Source of the DNA: Pararhizobium_B sp963838155
GTDB lineage: Bacteria > Pseudomonadota > Alphaproteobacteria > Rhizobiales > Rhizobiaceae
Length of the DNA stretch: 64,000 bases
Assembly (NCBI GenBank): GCA_963838155.1
Contig: CAWIQE010000035.1
Location: forward strand, 51,898-115,897
Direction of reading: 5' to 3'
Shown: one piece after another, positions 51,086-59,711 of the stretch
Layout: every line of letters begins with the position of its first letter
How positions within the stretch are numbered: position 1 is the first letter of the stretch
Notes under the pieces: model-generated
The model's database searches: none
Seen by the model: only the letters and a program-made list of their open reading frames with translations
Told to the model about the DNA's origin: nothing
Program-made: the position numbers and the translations under genes

Positions 51086-51697
51086 ATGCTCGCCGTGATC
51101 GACTTCATCGATCGTATCAACACCGCCATCGGCAAGGCCTTTGGCTGGTACATCCTGATCCTGACCTTCGGCACCAGCTACGAGGTGTTCGTGCGCTACG
51201 CGCTCGACAACCCGACCGTCTGGTCCTACGACCTCTCCTACAACATGTACGGCGCGCTGTTCATCATGGCCGGCGCCTACACGCTGTCGCGCGACGCGCA
51301 TGTGCGCGGCGACGTGGTCTACCGCCTGATGCCGCCGCGCGTCCAGGCGACGATAGACCTGACGCTCTACATCCTCTTCTTCTATCCGGGCGTCCTGGCC
51401 CTGACCATCGCCGGCTACGGCTACGCCGCCGCCTCCTGGCGCTATCACGAGGTCAGCGTCTACAGCCCCGCCGACATACCGATCTTCCCGCTCAAGACGC
51501 TCATCCCCGTCGCCGGCGCGGTCCTTCTCGTCCAGGGGCTCGCCGAGGTGCTGCGCTGCATCGTCTGCCTGCGCACCGGACGATGGCCGCCGCGCGGGCA
51601 GGACGTGGAGGAACTCGAGACCGCCGTGCTGCACGAGCGCGACTACGCGGCCGAACACGAGGCGGCCGGGACCGTCGCCGGGAGGACGCGGCCATGA
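51086..51697 (+). CDS. TRAP transporter small permease (DctQ)
   Basis: Inner-membrane subunit of 203 residues with four hydrophobic helices in the first 165 residues (GWYILILTFGTSYEVFVRY, MYGALFIMAGAYTLSRDAHVRGD are typical) and an acidic cytosolic tail. GGAGG precedes the ATG at 51086. It overlaps DctM by ATGA. It joins the binding protein and DctM in a sodium-driven secondary importer. Confidence 0.92.
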   Translation: MLAVIDFIDRINTAIGKAFGWYILILTFGTSYEVFVRYALDNPTVWSYDLSYNMYGALFIMAGAYTLSRDAHVRGDVVYRLMPPRVQATIDLTLYILFFYPGVLALTIAGYGYAAASWRYHEVSVYSPADIPIFPLKTLIPVAGAVLLVQGLAEVLRCIVCLRTGRWPPRGQDVEELETAVLHERDYAAEHEAAGTVAGRTRP

Positions 51698-53046
51698 GCG
51701 GCGGAGAAGTCGGCCTCCTGATGATCTGCCTGTTCATCGTCGTCATCCTGCTCGGGTTCCCGATCGTCTTCACGCTCATGGGCATGGCCGTGTTCTTCGG
51801 CTACTTCGCCTACGCCACGCCCGACCAGATCCATCACGTCTTCACCAACCGCATCTTCGACCTTTTGGTCCAGAACACCTTCAGCATCCTCAGCAACGAC
51901 ACCCTCACGGCGGTCCCGCTCTTTCTGTTCATGGGCTACGTGGTCGAGCGGGCCAACATCCTCGACCGGCTGTTCCACTCCATCCAGGTGGCCGCCCGCC
52001 GCGTCCCCGGGTCGCTGGCCGTGGCGACGCTCATCACCTGCGCCCTGTTCGCCACCGCCACGGGCATCGTCGGCGCCGTCGTCACGCTGATGGGCCTGCT
52101 GGCGTTCCCGGCGATGCTGAAGGCCGGCTACGACACCAAGCTCGCCGCGGGCGTCGTCTGCGCCGGCGGCTGCCTCGGCATCATGATCCCGCCGAGCATC
52201 CTGCTCATCCTCTACGCGGCCACGGCCGGCGAGTCCGTCGTCAAGCTCTATGCCGGGGCGTTCATTCCCGGCTTCATCCTCGCCGCGCTCTACATCGCCT
52301 ATGTCGTCGGCCGGGCGATCATCAACCCGAAGCTGGCGCCGCCCCTGCCGGAGGCGGACGGCAAGATCGCGTTCTGGGACGTGATCCTCGCGCTGCTGAT
52401 CTCCTTCTTTCCGCTGGCCGTGCTGATCCTCTCGGTGCTGGGCGCGATCCTCCTCGGCCTGGCGACGCCGACCGAGGCGGCGGCGGTCGGCTCGCTCGGC
52501 GCCCTCATCCTGGCGGCGGCCTACCGGGCGCTCGACTTCCAGCGCCTGAAGGAGGCCGTCTACCTGACCGCCAAGACCTCGGCGATGGTCACCTTCCTCT
52601 TCGTGGGATCGTGGACCTTCGCCTCGGTCTTCGCCTATCTCGGCGGACAGGGCCTCGTCGAGGACCTGGTGAAGAGCCTCAACATGAACCGCGTGGAGTT
52701 CCTGCTCCTCACCCAGACCATCATCTTCCTCCTCGGCTGGCCGCTGGAATGGACGGAGATCATCATCATCTTCGTGCCGATTTTCCTGCCGCTGCTGAAA
52801 TACTTCAACGTCGACCCGATCGTCTTCGGCATCCTCGTGGCACTGAACATCCAGACGTCGTTCAACACCCCGCCGATGGCGATGGCCGCCTACTACCTGA
52901 AGGGCGTGGCGCCGCCGGAGGTGCGGCTGACCCAGATATTCAGCGGCTCGCTGCCCTTCGTGTTCATGGTGTTCATAACCATGGCGCTGCTATACGTCTT
53001 CCCGGAGGTCGCGTTATGGCTGCCGCGCCAGATCTATGCCAGGTGA
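51694..53046 (+). CDS. TRAP transporter large permease (DctM)
   Basis: Inner-membrane subunit of 450 residues with about 12 helices. Typical DctM stretches are VPLFLFMGYVVERA, GGCLGIMIPPSILLILYA (twice-repeated PPS-type loop), ATPTEAAAVGSLGAL and NTPPMAMAAYYLKGVAP. The ATG at 51694 overlaps the DctQ stop by four bases; the frame upstream of it is antisense-like and not used. It carries the substrate together with sodium. Confidence 0.94.
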   Translation: MSGGEVGLLMICLFIVVILLGFPIVFTLMGMAVFFGYFAYATPDQIHHVFTNRIFDLLVQNTFSILSNDTLTAVPLFLFMGYVVERANILDRLFHSIQVAARRVPGSLAVATLITCALFATATGIVGAVVTLMGLLAFPAMLKAGYDTKLAAGVVCAGGCLGIMIPPSILLILYAATAGESVVKLYAGAFIPGFILAALYIAYVVGRAIINPKLAPPLPEADGKIAFWDVILALLISFFPLAVLILSVLGAILLGLATPTEAAAVGSLGALILAAAYRALDFQRLKEAVYLTAKTSAMVTFLFVGSWTFASVFAYLGGQGLVEDLVKSLNMNRVEFLLLTQTIIFLLGWPLEWTEIIIIFVPIFLPLLKYFNVDPIVFGILVALNIQTSFNTPPMAMAAYYLKGVAPPEVRLTQIFSGSLPFVFMVFITMALLYVFPEVALWLPRQIYAR

Positions 53047-53092
53047 CGCCGGCCTGCGGCCCGTCTTCCCGCCAGTCGAAGGATGCTAGAGA

Positions 53093-54421
53093 GTGACCGG
53101 AGCACCGACCCTTTCAGAAACGATCGCCGCGCTCAGCGGTGGAACCGTCAGCGCCGAACGCGTGGTGGAGGGCTGCCTGGCGCGGATCGGCAAGGTCGAC
53201 GGGGACATCGGCGCCTGGGCCTTCCTCGACCCCGACCACGCGCTGAAGCAGGCGCGCGCGCTCGACGCCGCCCGCGCCGACGGCAAGCCGGTCGGCCCGC
53301 TGCACGGCATCCCGGTGGGCGTCAAGGACATCTTCGACACCGCCGACATGCCGACGGAGGACGGCACGGTGCTGCATGCCGGCCGCAGGCCGGCGCGCGA
53401 CTGCACCGTGGTTGCCCTCCTGCGCCGGGCCGGGGCCGTGATCATGGGCAAGACCGTGACCACCGAACTCGCGGCCTTCGAACCCGCCAAGACCCGCCAC
53501 CCCATGGACCCGGAACGCACGCCGGGCGGCTCGTCGAGCGGCTCGGCGGCGGCGGTCGCCAGCGGCATGGTCCCGCTGGCCGTCGGTTCGCAGACCAACG
53601 GGTCCGTCATCAGGCCGGCCGCCTTCTGCGGCGTCGTCGGCCTGAAGCCGACGCGCGGCCTGATCTCCAGGCGCGGCATGCTGAACCTCTCCGGCACGCT
53701 CGACCAGGTCGGCGTCTTCGCCGGCAGCGTCGCCGATGCCGCGCTCATCGGCGAGGTGCTGGCGGACTTCGATCCCGCCGAGCCCGGCATGGCCATGCGG
53801 GCGCGACAGGAGTTCGCCCGCATCTGCGCCGAGGAGCCGCCGCTGCCGCCCCGCCTGGCCTTCGTGCGCTCGCCCGTATGGGAGGAAGCCGAGGCCGATA
53901 CCCGCGCCGCCTTCGCCGAACTCGTCGAGGTGCTGGGCGAAAGCGTCGACGCCGTCGAGCTGCCGTCCGCCTTCGGCGAGGCGATCGACCTGCACCGCGC
54001 CATCCACGACGCCGAGCTGGCGGTGAGCCTTTCGCCCGAATACGACAGGGGCCGCGAGCGCCTGAGCGCCGGCCTTCGCGGCATCGTCGAACGCGGCCTG
54101 AAGCTGCCGGCCTCCGACTACATCCGTGCGGTCGCCCGAATCCCCGTGCTGAACCGCAGCCTCGACGAGATCTTCGACCGCTACGACGCGATCCTGACGC
54201 CAGCCGTCCCGGGCGAGGCGCCGCCGCTTGCCACGACCGGAAATCCGGTATTCTGCACCATTTGGACGCTTCTCGGCACGCCGGCGCTGACGCTGCCGCT
54301 CCTCGGCGGCGACGACGGACTGCCGATCGGCGTCCAGCTCGTTGGAAAGACGGGCGACGACGCGAGGCTCCTGCGCACCGCGCGCTGGCTCACGGGACGT
54401 CTCGCCGCCGAAGCCGGCTGA
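53093..54421 (+). CDS. Amidase signature family hydrolase
   Basis: Cytosolic amidase of 442 residues. The Ser-cisSer-Lys triad can be placed at S171 (QTNGSVIRPA), S147 (GGSSSGS) and K78 (GVKDIFD), with the 24-residue gap between serines normal for the family. Substrates range from aliphatic amides to urea derivatives and cannot be read off. The GTG start at 53093 has only a weak ribosome site; it follows dctM by 46 bases and is likely in the same transcript, so it may hydrolyse the compound brought in by the TRAP system. Confidence 0.88.
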   Translation: MTGAPTLSETIAALSGGTVSAERVVEGCLARIGKVDGDIGAWAFLDPDHALKQARALDAARADGKPVGPLHGIPVGVKDIFDTADMPTEDGTVLHAGRRPARDCTVVALLRRAGAVIMGKTVTTELAAFEPAKTRHPMDPERTPGGSSSGSAAAVASGMVPLAVGSQTNGSVIRPAAFCGVVGLKPTRGLISRRGMLNLSGTLDQVGVFAGSVADAALIGEVLADFDPAEPGMAMRARQEFARICAEEPPLPPRLAFVRSPVWEEAEADTRAAFAELVEVLGESVDAVELPSAFGEAIDLHRAIHDAELAVSLSPEYDRGRERLSAGLRGIVERGLKLPASDYIRAVARIPVLNRSLDEIFDRYDAILTPAVPGEAPPLATTGNPVFCTIWTLLGTPALTLPLLGGDDGLPIGVQLVGKTGDDARLLRTARWLTGRLAAEAG

Positions 54422-54422
54422 C

Positions 54423-54599
54423 TTACGGTCGCCGGTCGCCCGGCCGGTCCCCGCGCATGTCGTCGTAGAAGGAATAGACCATCAGCCCCAGGCAGACGAC
54501 GACGATGATCGAGAGGGGGAGTTCCCGCACCTCGTAGGCGAAATAGCCGACGAAGGCGATTGCGCCGAGGGCGCCGATGGCGTTCGCTAGAAGGTTCAT
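54423..54599 (-). CDS. Small membrane protein of 58 residues
   Basis: Short hydrophobic protein: two helices (LLANAIGALGAIAFVGYFAY, then PLSIIVVVCLGLMVYSFY) and a charged tail with DDMRGDRPGDRRP. It converges with the amidase gene, whose stop is adjacent. The ATG at 54599 and TAA at 54425-54423 define it; it is below the usual length cut-off. Small two-helix proteins of this kind are frequent and uncharacterised in rhizobia. No function is proposed. Confidence 0.6.
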   Translation of the reverse strand: MNLLANAIGALGAIAFVGYFAYEVRELPLSIIVVVCLGLMVYSFYDDMRGDRPGDRRP

Positions 54600-54820
54600 G
54601 GGCGTTCGACCCTTGCGGCTCCTCTGCCGATGCCGCCGATTTAAGCACGCCGCGGCCCCGGCGGCAACGGTGGCGGCAACGGCTTTGCCGGGCGGAGCGG
54701 CCCGCGCACATGCGGAAACGATCTTTACACCGGCGCCCGATTGATGCTGACTGCCGGCAGCCCCCGCATCGCGGGGGCGAGCGGTCCCGGGCGCCCGTCC
54801 GGAAGGATGGAGATCGAGCC

Positions 54821-55642
54821 ATGGCCGGAACGCCCCGGATTTCGCTGCTGCTCTCGGACGTCGACGGTACGCTCGTCGACGAGAACAAGGCGCTGACGGA
54901 CCGCACGGTCGCCGCCGTCGCCGCCCTGCGCGAGGCGAACGTCCTGTTCGCCGTCACCAGCGCCCGGCCGCCGCGGGGCATGCAGTGGATCATCGACGAA
55001 CTCGGCCTCGAGGCGCCCACCGCGGGCTTCAACGGCGGGCTCTACGTCGATGCCGACATGACGGTCCTCGAAGAGAGGTCGCTCCTGCCGGACATCGCCG
55101 CCCAGGCGGCGGACACGATCCGCAGCCACGGGCTCGACGTCTGGGTGTTCCGCGGCCACGACTGGCTCGTGTCCGATCCCGAAGGCGCCTATGTCGACCA
55201 CGAGGCCCGGACCGTGCGCTTCGGGCCGATGGTCGTCGGGGACGTCACGGCGGATCTCTCGGGGATCGCCAAGATGGTCGGCGTCAGCGACGATTTCCGC
55301 CGGGTGGAGGAGGCGGAACGGGCCGCCGCGAAGGCCTTCGGCGACCGCACCACGGTGGCGCGTTCGCAGGCCTACTATCTGGACGTCACCCACGCCGACG
55401 CCAACAAGGGCGCCGTCGTCGACTACCTGTCCTCCGCCCTCGGCATCCCCGCGCAGGAGATCGCGACCATCGGCGACCAGTTCAACGACGTGCGGATGTT
55501 CAAGCGCTCCGGCTTCAGCATCGCCATGGGCAACGCCCCGGACGCCGTCAAGGCGGAGGCCTCGGTCTCGACCGCGTCGAACCGCGACGACGGCTTCGCC
55601 GAGGCGGTGGAGCGCTTCGTCCTCGGCGCGGACAGGCCTTAG
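54821..55642 (+). CDS. HAD-superfamily phosphatase (Cof/IIB type)
   Basis: Cytosolic hydrolase of 273 residues. Motif I is D13-V-D15-G-T near the N-terminus, motif II TSARPP, and motifs III/IV lie at the conserved Lys in DANKGAVVDYL and IGDQFNDVRMF. The C2-B cap between residues ~80 and 190 marks the Cof/YbiV subfamily, which dephosphorylates sugar phosphates and similar small molecules. Frames upstream of the ATG at 54821 are not used. Stands alone; a palindromic repeat follows directly. Confidence 0.9.
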   Translation: MAGTPRISLLLSDVDGTLVDENKALTDRTVAAVAALREANVLFAVTSARPPRGMQWIIDELGLEAPTAGFNGGLYVDADMTVLEERSLLPDIAAQAADTIRSHGLDVWVFRGHDWLVSDPEGAYVDHEARTVRFGPMVVGDVTADLSGIAKMVGVSDDFRRVEEAERAAAKAFGDRTTVARSQAYYLDVTHADANKGAVVDYLSSALGIPAQEIATIGDQFNDVRMFKRSGFSIAMGNAPDAVKAEASVSTASNRDDGFAEAVERFVLGADRP

Positions 55643-55701
55643 AGCGCTTCCAGGAAAAGCGGGAACCGGTTTCCCGTCCGGAAGCGCGGACAGGCTCTAA
55701 G
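55641..55701 (+). repeat. Short-form copy of the dispersed palindromic element
   Basis: AGAGCGCTTCC-AGGAAAA-GCGGGAACC-GGTTTCCC-GTCCGGAAGCGC-GGACAGGCTCT. The two ends (AGAGC/GCTCT) and the GCGCTTCC/GGAAGCGC arms are inverted, so the whole unit can fold into one long stem. The first bases overlap the HAD gene's stop codon (TAG). Confidence 0.75.
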
Positions 55702-55732
55702 TGCCCCTCCGGAGACCGCGGTCGAACCCGCC

Positions 55733-56314
55733 TCAATCGGTTCGGCAGTAGACATAGATGCAGTGGCACGGCTCGTCGTCCGCCGCCAGGCACGCATGCT
55801 TCATGCTGCCGTCGAAATGGATGCTGTCCCCCGGCAGGAGGATGACCTCCGCGTATCCTTCCGAATGAAAGGCGAGGCGGCCGGAAACGACGTAGAGGAA
55901 ATCCTCCGTCGGATGGCTGTTCCACGGGCCGAACTCGGAAAGATCGGAGCATGTGAAGCTGACGAAGCAGGGTTGGAACCCCCGGTTCTTCAGTTGCGGC
56001 GCCAGTGGCGACAGCCGCGTGGCGTGGTCCTCGACGACCGGCGCCGGAGTGCCTCTCGTGACGATCATGCGCCCGGCCGGGCGCAACGCATGGTCCTCCG
56101 GCTGCAGGAGCTCCGTCAGCTCCGTGCCGAGCCCCCGGGCGACCTTGAGCAGGAGTTCGAAGGTCGGCGAGAGGAGGCCGTTCTCGATCTTCGAAAGGGT
56201 CGAACGGGCGAAGCCGCCGCGCTCGGCGAGATCCGCCTGGCTGAGATCCTGCTCGATCCTCATGAGCTTGATGCGCCGGGAAAGCGCCTTTCGATCGATA
56301 TTCTCGCCGGTCAT
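55733..56314 (-). CDS. XRE-family regulator with cupin effector domain (first)
   Basis: Regulator of 193 residues: an XRE helix-turn-helix at about residues 10-65 (RIEQDLSQADLAERGGFARSTLSKIENG) and a cupin_2 sensory domain at about 110-185 (SHPTEDFLYVVSGRLAFH, LPGDSIHFDGSMKHAC). Such proteins usually regulate amino acid, polyamine or amine catabolism. The ATG at 56314 follows GGGGGACAA. It is divergent from the GSA-aminomutase-like aminotransferase over 106 bases and probably controls it. Confidence 0.9.
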   Translation of the reverse strand: MTGENIDRKALSRRIKLMRIEQDLSQADLAERGGFARSTLSKIENGLLSPTFELLLKVARGLGTELTELLQPEDHALRPAGRMIVTRGTPAPVVEDHATRLSPLAPQLKNRGFQPCFVSFTCSDLSEFGPWNSHPTEDFLYVVSGRLAFHSEGYAEVILLPGDSIHFDGSMKHACLAADDEPCHCIYVYCRTD

Positions 56315-56420
56315 CCGATTGTCCCCCGTTGGATCGCGCCATCTGCCGATGATTGACGACAAAGCGTTCCTATAATAACAATTTGCCGAGCTTGCGAAAA
56401 GTCCGGACAAGGAGCATCCG

Positions 56421-57743
56421 ATGGAAATGTCGAAGTCCCTGGCTCTCTTCGAGCGCGCGACGAAGGTCATGGTGGAGGGCGTTTCGTCGGCCTCCCGCGG
56501 CCCGTCGACATTCGGCCGGGCTCCCCAATACATGGATCGCGGCGAGGGCAAATATCTCTACGACGTCGACGGCAACCGGTACCTGGACTGGATGATGGCC
56601 TACGGCGCGCTTCCTCTCGGCCACGGGCACCCGGCCGTGGTCGAGGCCGTCACGGAAGCCGTGGCCGGCGGCACCCACACCGCCACGGCGCTGGAGGTGG
56701 AGGTCGATCTCGCCGAGATGCTGGTCGGCATGCTCCCGCACGTCGACAAGATCCGCTTCGCCAATACCGGCACCGAGGCGGTGATGGCCGCCGTGCGGCT
56801 GGCGCGGGGCCATACCGGCCGCCGGAAGCTCGTGAAGTTCGAGGGTCACTACCACGGCTGGTGGGACGCGGTGATGCTGAGTTCCAACGCCCAGAAGCCG
56901 TTGTCGCTGGGCCACCCGTCCGATCCGATCCGAATTCCCGATTCGTCGGGCCTGACGCCCGGCAGCTGGGAGGATACGGTCGTCGTCCCCTGGAACGATT
57001 TCGATGCCCTGGAGCGCGCGATGGCGCTCCACGGCCGCGACGCCGCCTGCGTCGTCACCGAAGGCGTCATGTCGAATTTCGGCGTCATCGCGCCAAAGGA
57101 CGGCTATCTTCTTCGCATGCAGGAGCTGTGCCGCGAATACGGCGCGCTTTTCTACGTGGACGAAACCGTGACCGGTTTCCGGTTGGCGCCCGGCGGCGCG
57201 ACCGAGCTCTACGGCCTGTCGCCGGACCTCGTCACCTACGGCAAGGCGCTGGGGGGCGGGATGCCGGTCGCGGCCATCGGCGGCCGCGCCGACGTGATGG
57301 ACGGCCTCGAATGGGGCAAGGTCCTGCACTTCGGGACGCACAATGCCGGCCGCCTGTCGCTGATGGTCGCCAGGGCGACGCTGAAGACCATGACGGCGAA
57401 CGACAATGCGGGCTTTCGCCACAACGCCGAATTGGGTATCCGGCTCGCCGATGCCGTCCGAAGCGTCCTGCGAAGCCAGAACAAGCACGCGGCGATCTGC
57501 CAGAACGTGACGTCGATGTTCCAGATCTTCTTCACCGAGGAGGAGGAAATCGCCGACTATCGCCAGTATTGCCGCTCCGTCGATGCCACCAAGTTCCGCG
57601 ATTTCGCCCTCAGGCTGATGGAGAAGGGGATCTATATGAGCCCGGCGTCGACGCTGCACTCGCTTCCCTCCATCGTGCACGACGACGACGACGTGGCCTT
57701 CACCGCCGAGGCGATCGCCCAGGTGCTGGCCGAATGGGAGTGA
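56421..57743 (+). CDS. Class III aminotransferase, glutamate-1-semialdehyde aminomutase-like
   Basis: PLP enzyme of 440 residues. Schiff-base lysine K275 is in TYGKALGGGMPVAA; FANTGTEAVMAAVRLARG and FEGHYHGWWD bind the cofactor and are typical of the GSA-aminomutase/aspartate aminotransferase-family group. It is probably not HemL itself: this is a catabolic setting, alphaproteobacteria make ALA by HemA synthase, and the regulator beside it is XRE-cupin. It may transaminate an omega-amino compound. It converges on the deacetylase gene with a 13-base gap. Confidence 0.87.
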   Translation: MEMSKSLALFERATKVMVEGVSSASRGPSTFGRAPQYMDRGEGKYLYDVDGNRYLDWMMAYGALPLGHGHPAVVEAVTEAVAGGTHTATALEVEVDLAEMLVGMLPHVDKIRFANTGTEAVMAAVRLARGHTGRRKLVKFEGHYHGWWDAVMLSSNAQKPLSLGHPSDPIRIPDSSGLTPGSWEDTVVVPWNDFDALERAMALHGRDAACVVTEGVMSNFGVIAPKDGYLLRMQELCREYGALFYVDETVTGFRLAPGGATELYGLSPDLVTYGKALGGGMPVAAIGGRADVMDGLEWGKVLHFGTHNAGRLSLMVARATLKTMTANDNAGFRHNAELGIRLADAVRSVLRSQNKHAAICQNVTSMFQIFFTEEEEIADYRQYCRSVDATKFRDFALRLMEKGIYMSPASTLHSLPSIVHDDDDVAFTAEAIAQVLAEWE

Positions 57744-57756
57744 GGCGCGCCGAGCG

Positions 57757-58794
57757 TCAGGTTCCGAAGACGTCGAGGACGTCCGCCACCAGATGGCCGA
57801 GAACGTCGGATTCGTAGCCGCCTTCCTGGACGATCACGGTCGGCAATCCGATGTCGCGCACGCGTTCCGCCATCGCCGTGAACGCGCGTCGGGTCACGGA
57901 ATGGCGGCCGTGCCTGTCGTGTTCCGAAGCGTCGACGCCGAGAGCGAGGACGAGCGCGTCCGGCTCGTAGTCGCCGACCGCGGCGATCGCACGGGCCAGC
58001 GCGTCGAGATACTGGTCGTCGCCCGCTCCGAAGTCGAAGGTCAAATTGAGGTTGAACCCCGTCCCTTCACCCGCTCCCCGCTCGTCGGGATACCCGGTGA
58101 AGAAGGGGTAGAAATTGCTTGGATGGGAGTGGATCGAGGCCGTGAAGACGTCCGCCCGGTCGTAGAAGATCTGCTGGGTCCCGTTGCCGTGATGCACGTC
58201 CACGTCCAGGATCGCGACCTTGGCGAAGGATCGGCGCAATTCCTCGGCCGCGATCGCCGAATTGTTCAGGTAGCAGAAGCCCATCGCGCGCCCGCTTTGG
58301 GCATGGTGGCCGGGAGGTCGGCACAGGGCGTAATGGGTTCCCTCGCCCCGCCCGGTAAGCCGTGCCGCCTGGATGGCGGCCTGGGCGGCCGCATAGGAGG
58401 CGGTCCAGGTGCCCTCTACGATCTCGGCAGCCATGTCGGCCATGTACCAGCCGATTTCGCCGACGATGAAGCCCGGCTTTTGCGCGTAGGTCTCGTAGGG
58501 GAAGACGTTCGGCAACATGTTGCAGCCCGTGCCGAACGGCGTGCCCTCGCCGAATTCCGCGGTCCAGCGGTCGAACGCCTCGCGCAGGAACGCCACATAG
58601 CCGGCGTCGTGCACGGCAAGGATCGGCTCCAGGCCGAAATCGGCGGGTTCCCTCATCGGCTTCCCGCGCGCCTCGAGGGTGCGCACGATCCGTTCGGCGC
58701 GTGACACCGATTCCTCGCTGGCGGCGATGCGCCCGAGCCTGACGAAATGCGTATCCCTGTGCGCAAGCTGGGCGTCCGACCAGTAGACTGTCAT
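57757..58794 (-). CDS. Histone deacetylase-like acetylpolyamine amidohydrolase
   Basis: Zinc deacetylase of 345 residues in the arginase/HDAC fold. The charge-relay His pair is H163-H164 in RPPGHHAQ, metal ligands D199 and H201 in LDVDVHHGNGT plus a later Asp in LGVDASEHD, and the transition-state Tyr lies in EGGYESD. Length and the long N-terminal loop agree with acetylpolyamine amidohydrolase of Mycoplana ramosa, which removes acetyl groups from acetylputrescine and acetylcadaverine. In operon with the XRE-cupin regulator (minus strand) and next to an ABC importer; together they suggest use of N-acetylated amines. Confidence 0.9.
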   Translation of the reverse strand: MTVYWSDAQLAHRDTHFVRLGRIAASEESVSRAERIVRTLEARGKPMREPADFGLEPILAVHDAGYVAFLREAFDRWTAEFGEGTPFGTGCNMLPNVFPYETYAQKPGFIVGEIGWYMADMAAEIVEGTWTASYAAAQAAIQAARLTGRGEGTHYALCRPPGHHAQSGRAMGFCYLNNSAIAAEELRRSFAKVAILDVDVHHGNGTQQIFYDRADVFTASIHSHPSNFYPFFTGYPDERGAGEGTGFNLNLTFDFGAGDDQYLDALARAIAAVGDYEPDALVLALGVDASEHDRHGRHSVTRRAFTAMAERVRDIGLPTVIVQEGGYESDVLGHLVADVLDVFGT

Positions 58795-58827
58795 CGATAT
58801 GTCCTCGTGCGAAACGATGTCTGTCCG

Positions 58828-59445
58828 TCAGCCCTGCGAGACGCACCAGTAAAGGACCGCTTCGTCGCGTTTCGACGGATTGCGCGAATAGAACCGCTGC
58901 GAAAGATCGAGGGCATAGCTGTCTCCTTCCTCCAGGACATGCCGCACGCCGTCGATCCACAACTCCAGCCGGCCGCTGAGAAGGATGCCGACCTCCCTGC
59001 CGGCCCGTCTCATGGAGATGTCCTTCGTTTCCGCTCCGGGTGCGTAGGTCGATTGCATGAATTCGATGCCTTCGCCCAGGCGCGGCGAGAGAACCTCGAT
59101 CCGGATGCCGTCGTTCAGCATCCAGCGGCGGTTCCCGGCGCGCACGACGTTCTCCGCCTCGGCGGGGCTTTCGTTCTGGTTGCGGTCGAAGAACCAGGAA
59201 ACCGGGACCTGGAAGACGTCCGCTATGGCGTAGACGTCCTTCAAGGTCGGCTGCGTCATTCCGCGTTCGACCTCGCTGATGAAGCCGATCGAGCGCTGGA
59301 TTTCCGCCGCGAGCTTGGCGAGCGTCAGGTGGCGGCTCTTGCGCAGCTCCCTGATCGAGGGGCCGATTCCGGCCAGCGAATCCCCCCTCCGCTTCTCCGG
59401 CTCGGTATCCACCCCGGCGTCCTTCGGTTTGGACGACAACGCCAT
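58828..59445 (-). CDS. XRE-family regulator with cupin effector domain (second, PuuR-like)
   Basis: Regulator of 205 residues with XRE helix-turn-helix at about residues 30-85 (LRKSRHLTLAKLAAEIQRSIGFISEVERG) and a C-terminal cupin domain (GREVGILLSGRLELWIDG, LEEGDSYALDLSQRFY). Similar in layout to PuuR, the repressor of putrescine use. The ATG at 59445 follows GAAGAGAAG; the frame upstream is not coding. It is divergent from the ABC transporter genes; the spacer contains repeated TTTCGTGAAA sites that may be its operators. Confidence 0.9.
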   Translation of the reverse strand: MALSSKPKDAGVDTEPEKRRGDSLAGIGPSIRELRKSRHLTLAKLAAEIQRSIGFISEVERGMTQPTLKDVYAIADVFQVPVSWFFDRNQNESPAEAENVVRAGNRRWMLNDGIRIEVLSPRLGEGIEFMQSTYAPGAETKDISMRRAGREVGILLSGRLELWIDGVRHVLEEGDSYALDLSQRFYSRNPSKRDEAVLYWCVSQG

Positions 59446-59550
59446 CTTCTCTTCTTTCTCTCGATCGCGACGAACCCGGCGACCGGTCGCGCGCTTCTCT
59501 TCGATTTTTGCCGAGCCTAAGAGAAAAGGACATGAAATTTCAATCAAAAA

Positions 59551-59586
59551 TTTTCGTGAAAAGTCTCTATTGCTATTTCGTGAAAT
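59551..59586. promoter_or_regulatory. Pair of operator-like TTTCGTGAAA sites
   Basis: TTTTCGTGAAAA at 59551-59562 and ATTTCGTGAAAT at 59575-59586 share the core TTTC-GT-GAAA, 24 bases apart, a little over two helical turns. A related TTTCATGA lies at 59600. They are in the AT-rich divergent spacer of the second XRE-cupin gene and the ABC binding-protein gene. Confidence 0.55.
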
Positions 59587-59711
59587 TTGAAAGAGGCTAT
59601 TTCATGAGCGGTATGGGTCGAGGAATGCCCATATGCGCTCCCGCTCTCGGTTGCACGGCGACGAAGCGGCAGGAAAACAGGGGACAGGTCTACAAAAAGA
59701 AAGGTTTCGAC

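Noticed and set aside
56353..56376. TTGACG...TATAAT as a promoter for the aminotransferase
   Set aside because: The gap between the hexamers is only 12 bases, too short for a normal sigma-70 promoter, although TATAAT alone may still be a -10 box.
56421..57743. hemL (true glutamate-1-semialdehyde aminomutase)
   Set aside because: Alphaproteobacteria generally make ALA by HemA synthase, and the neighbours (XRE-cupin regulator, deacetylase, ABC importer) point to catabolism.
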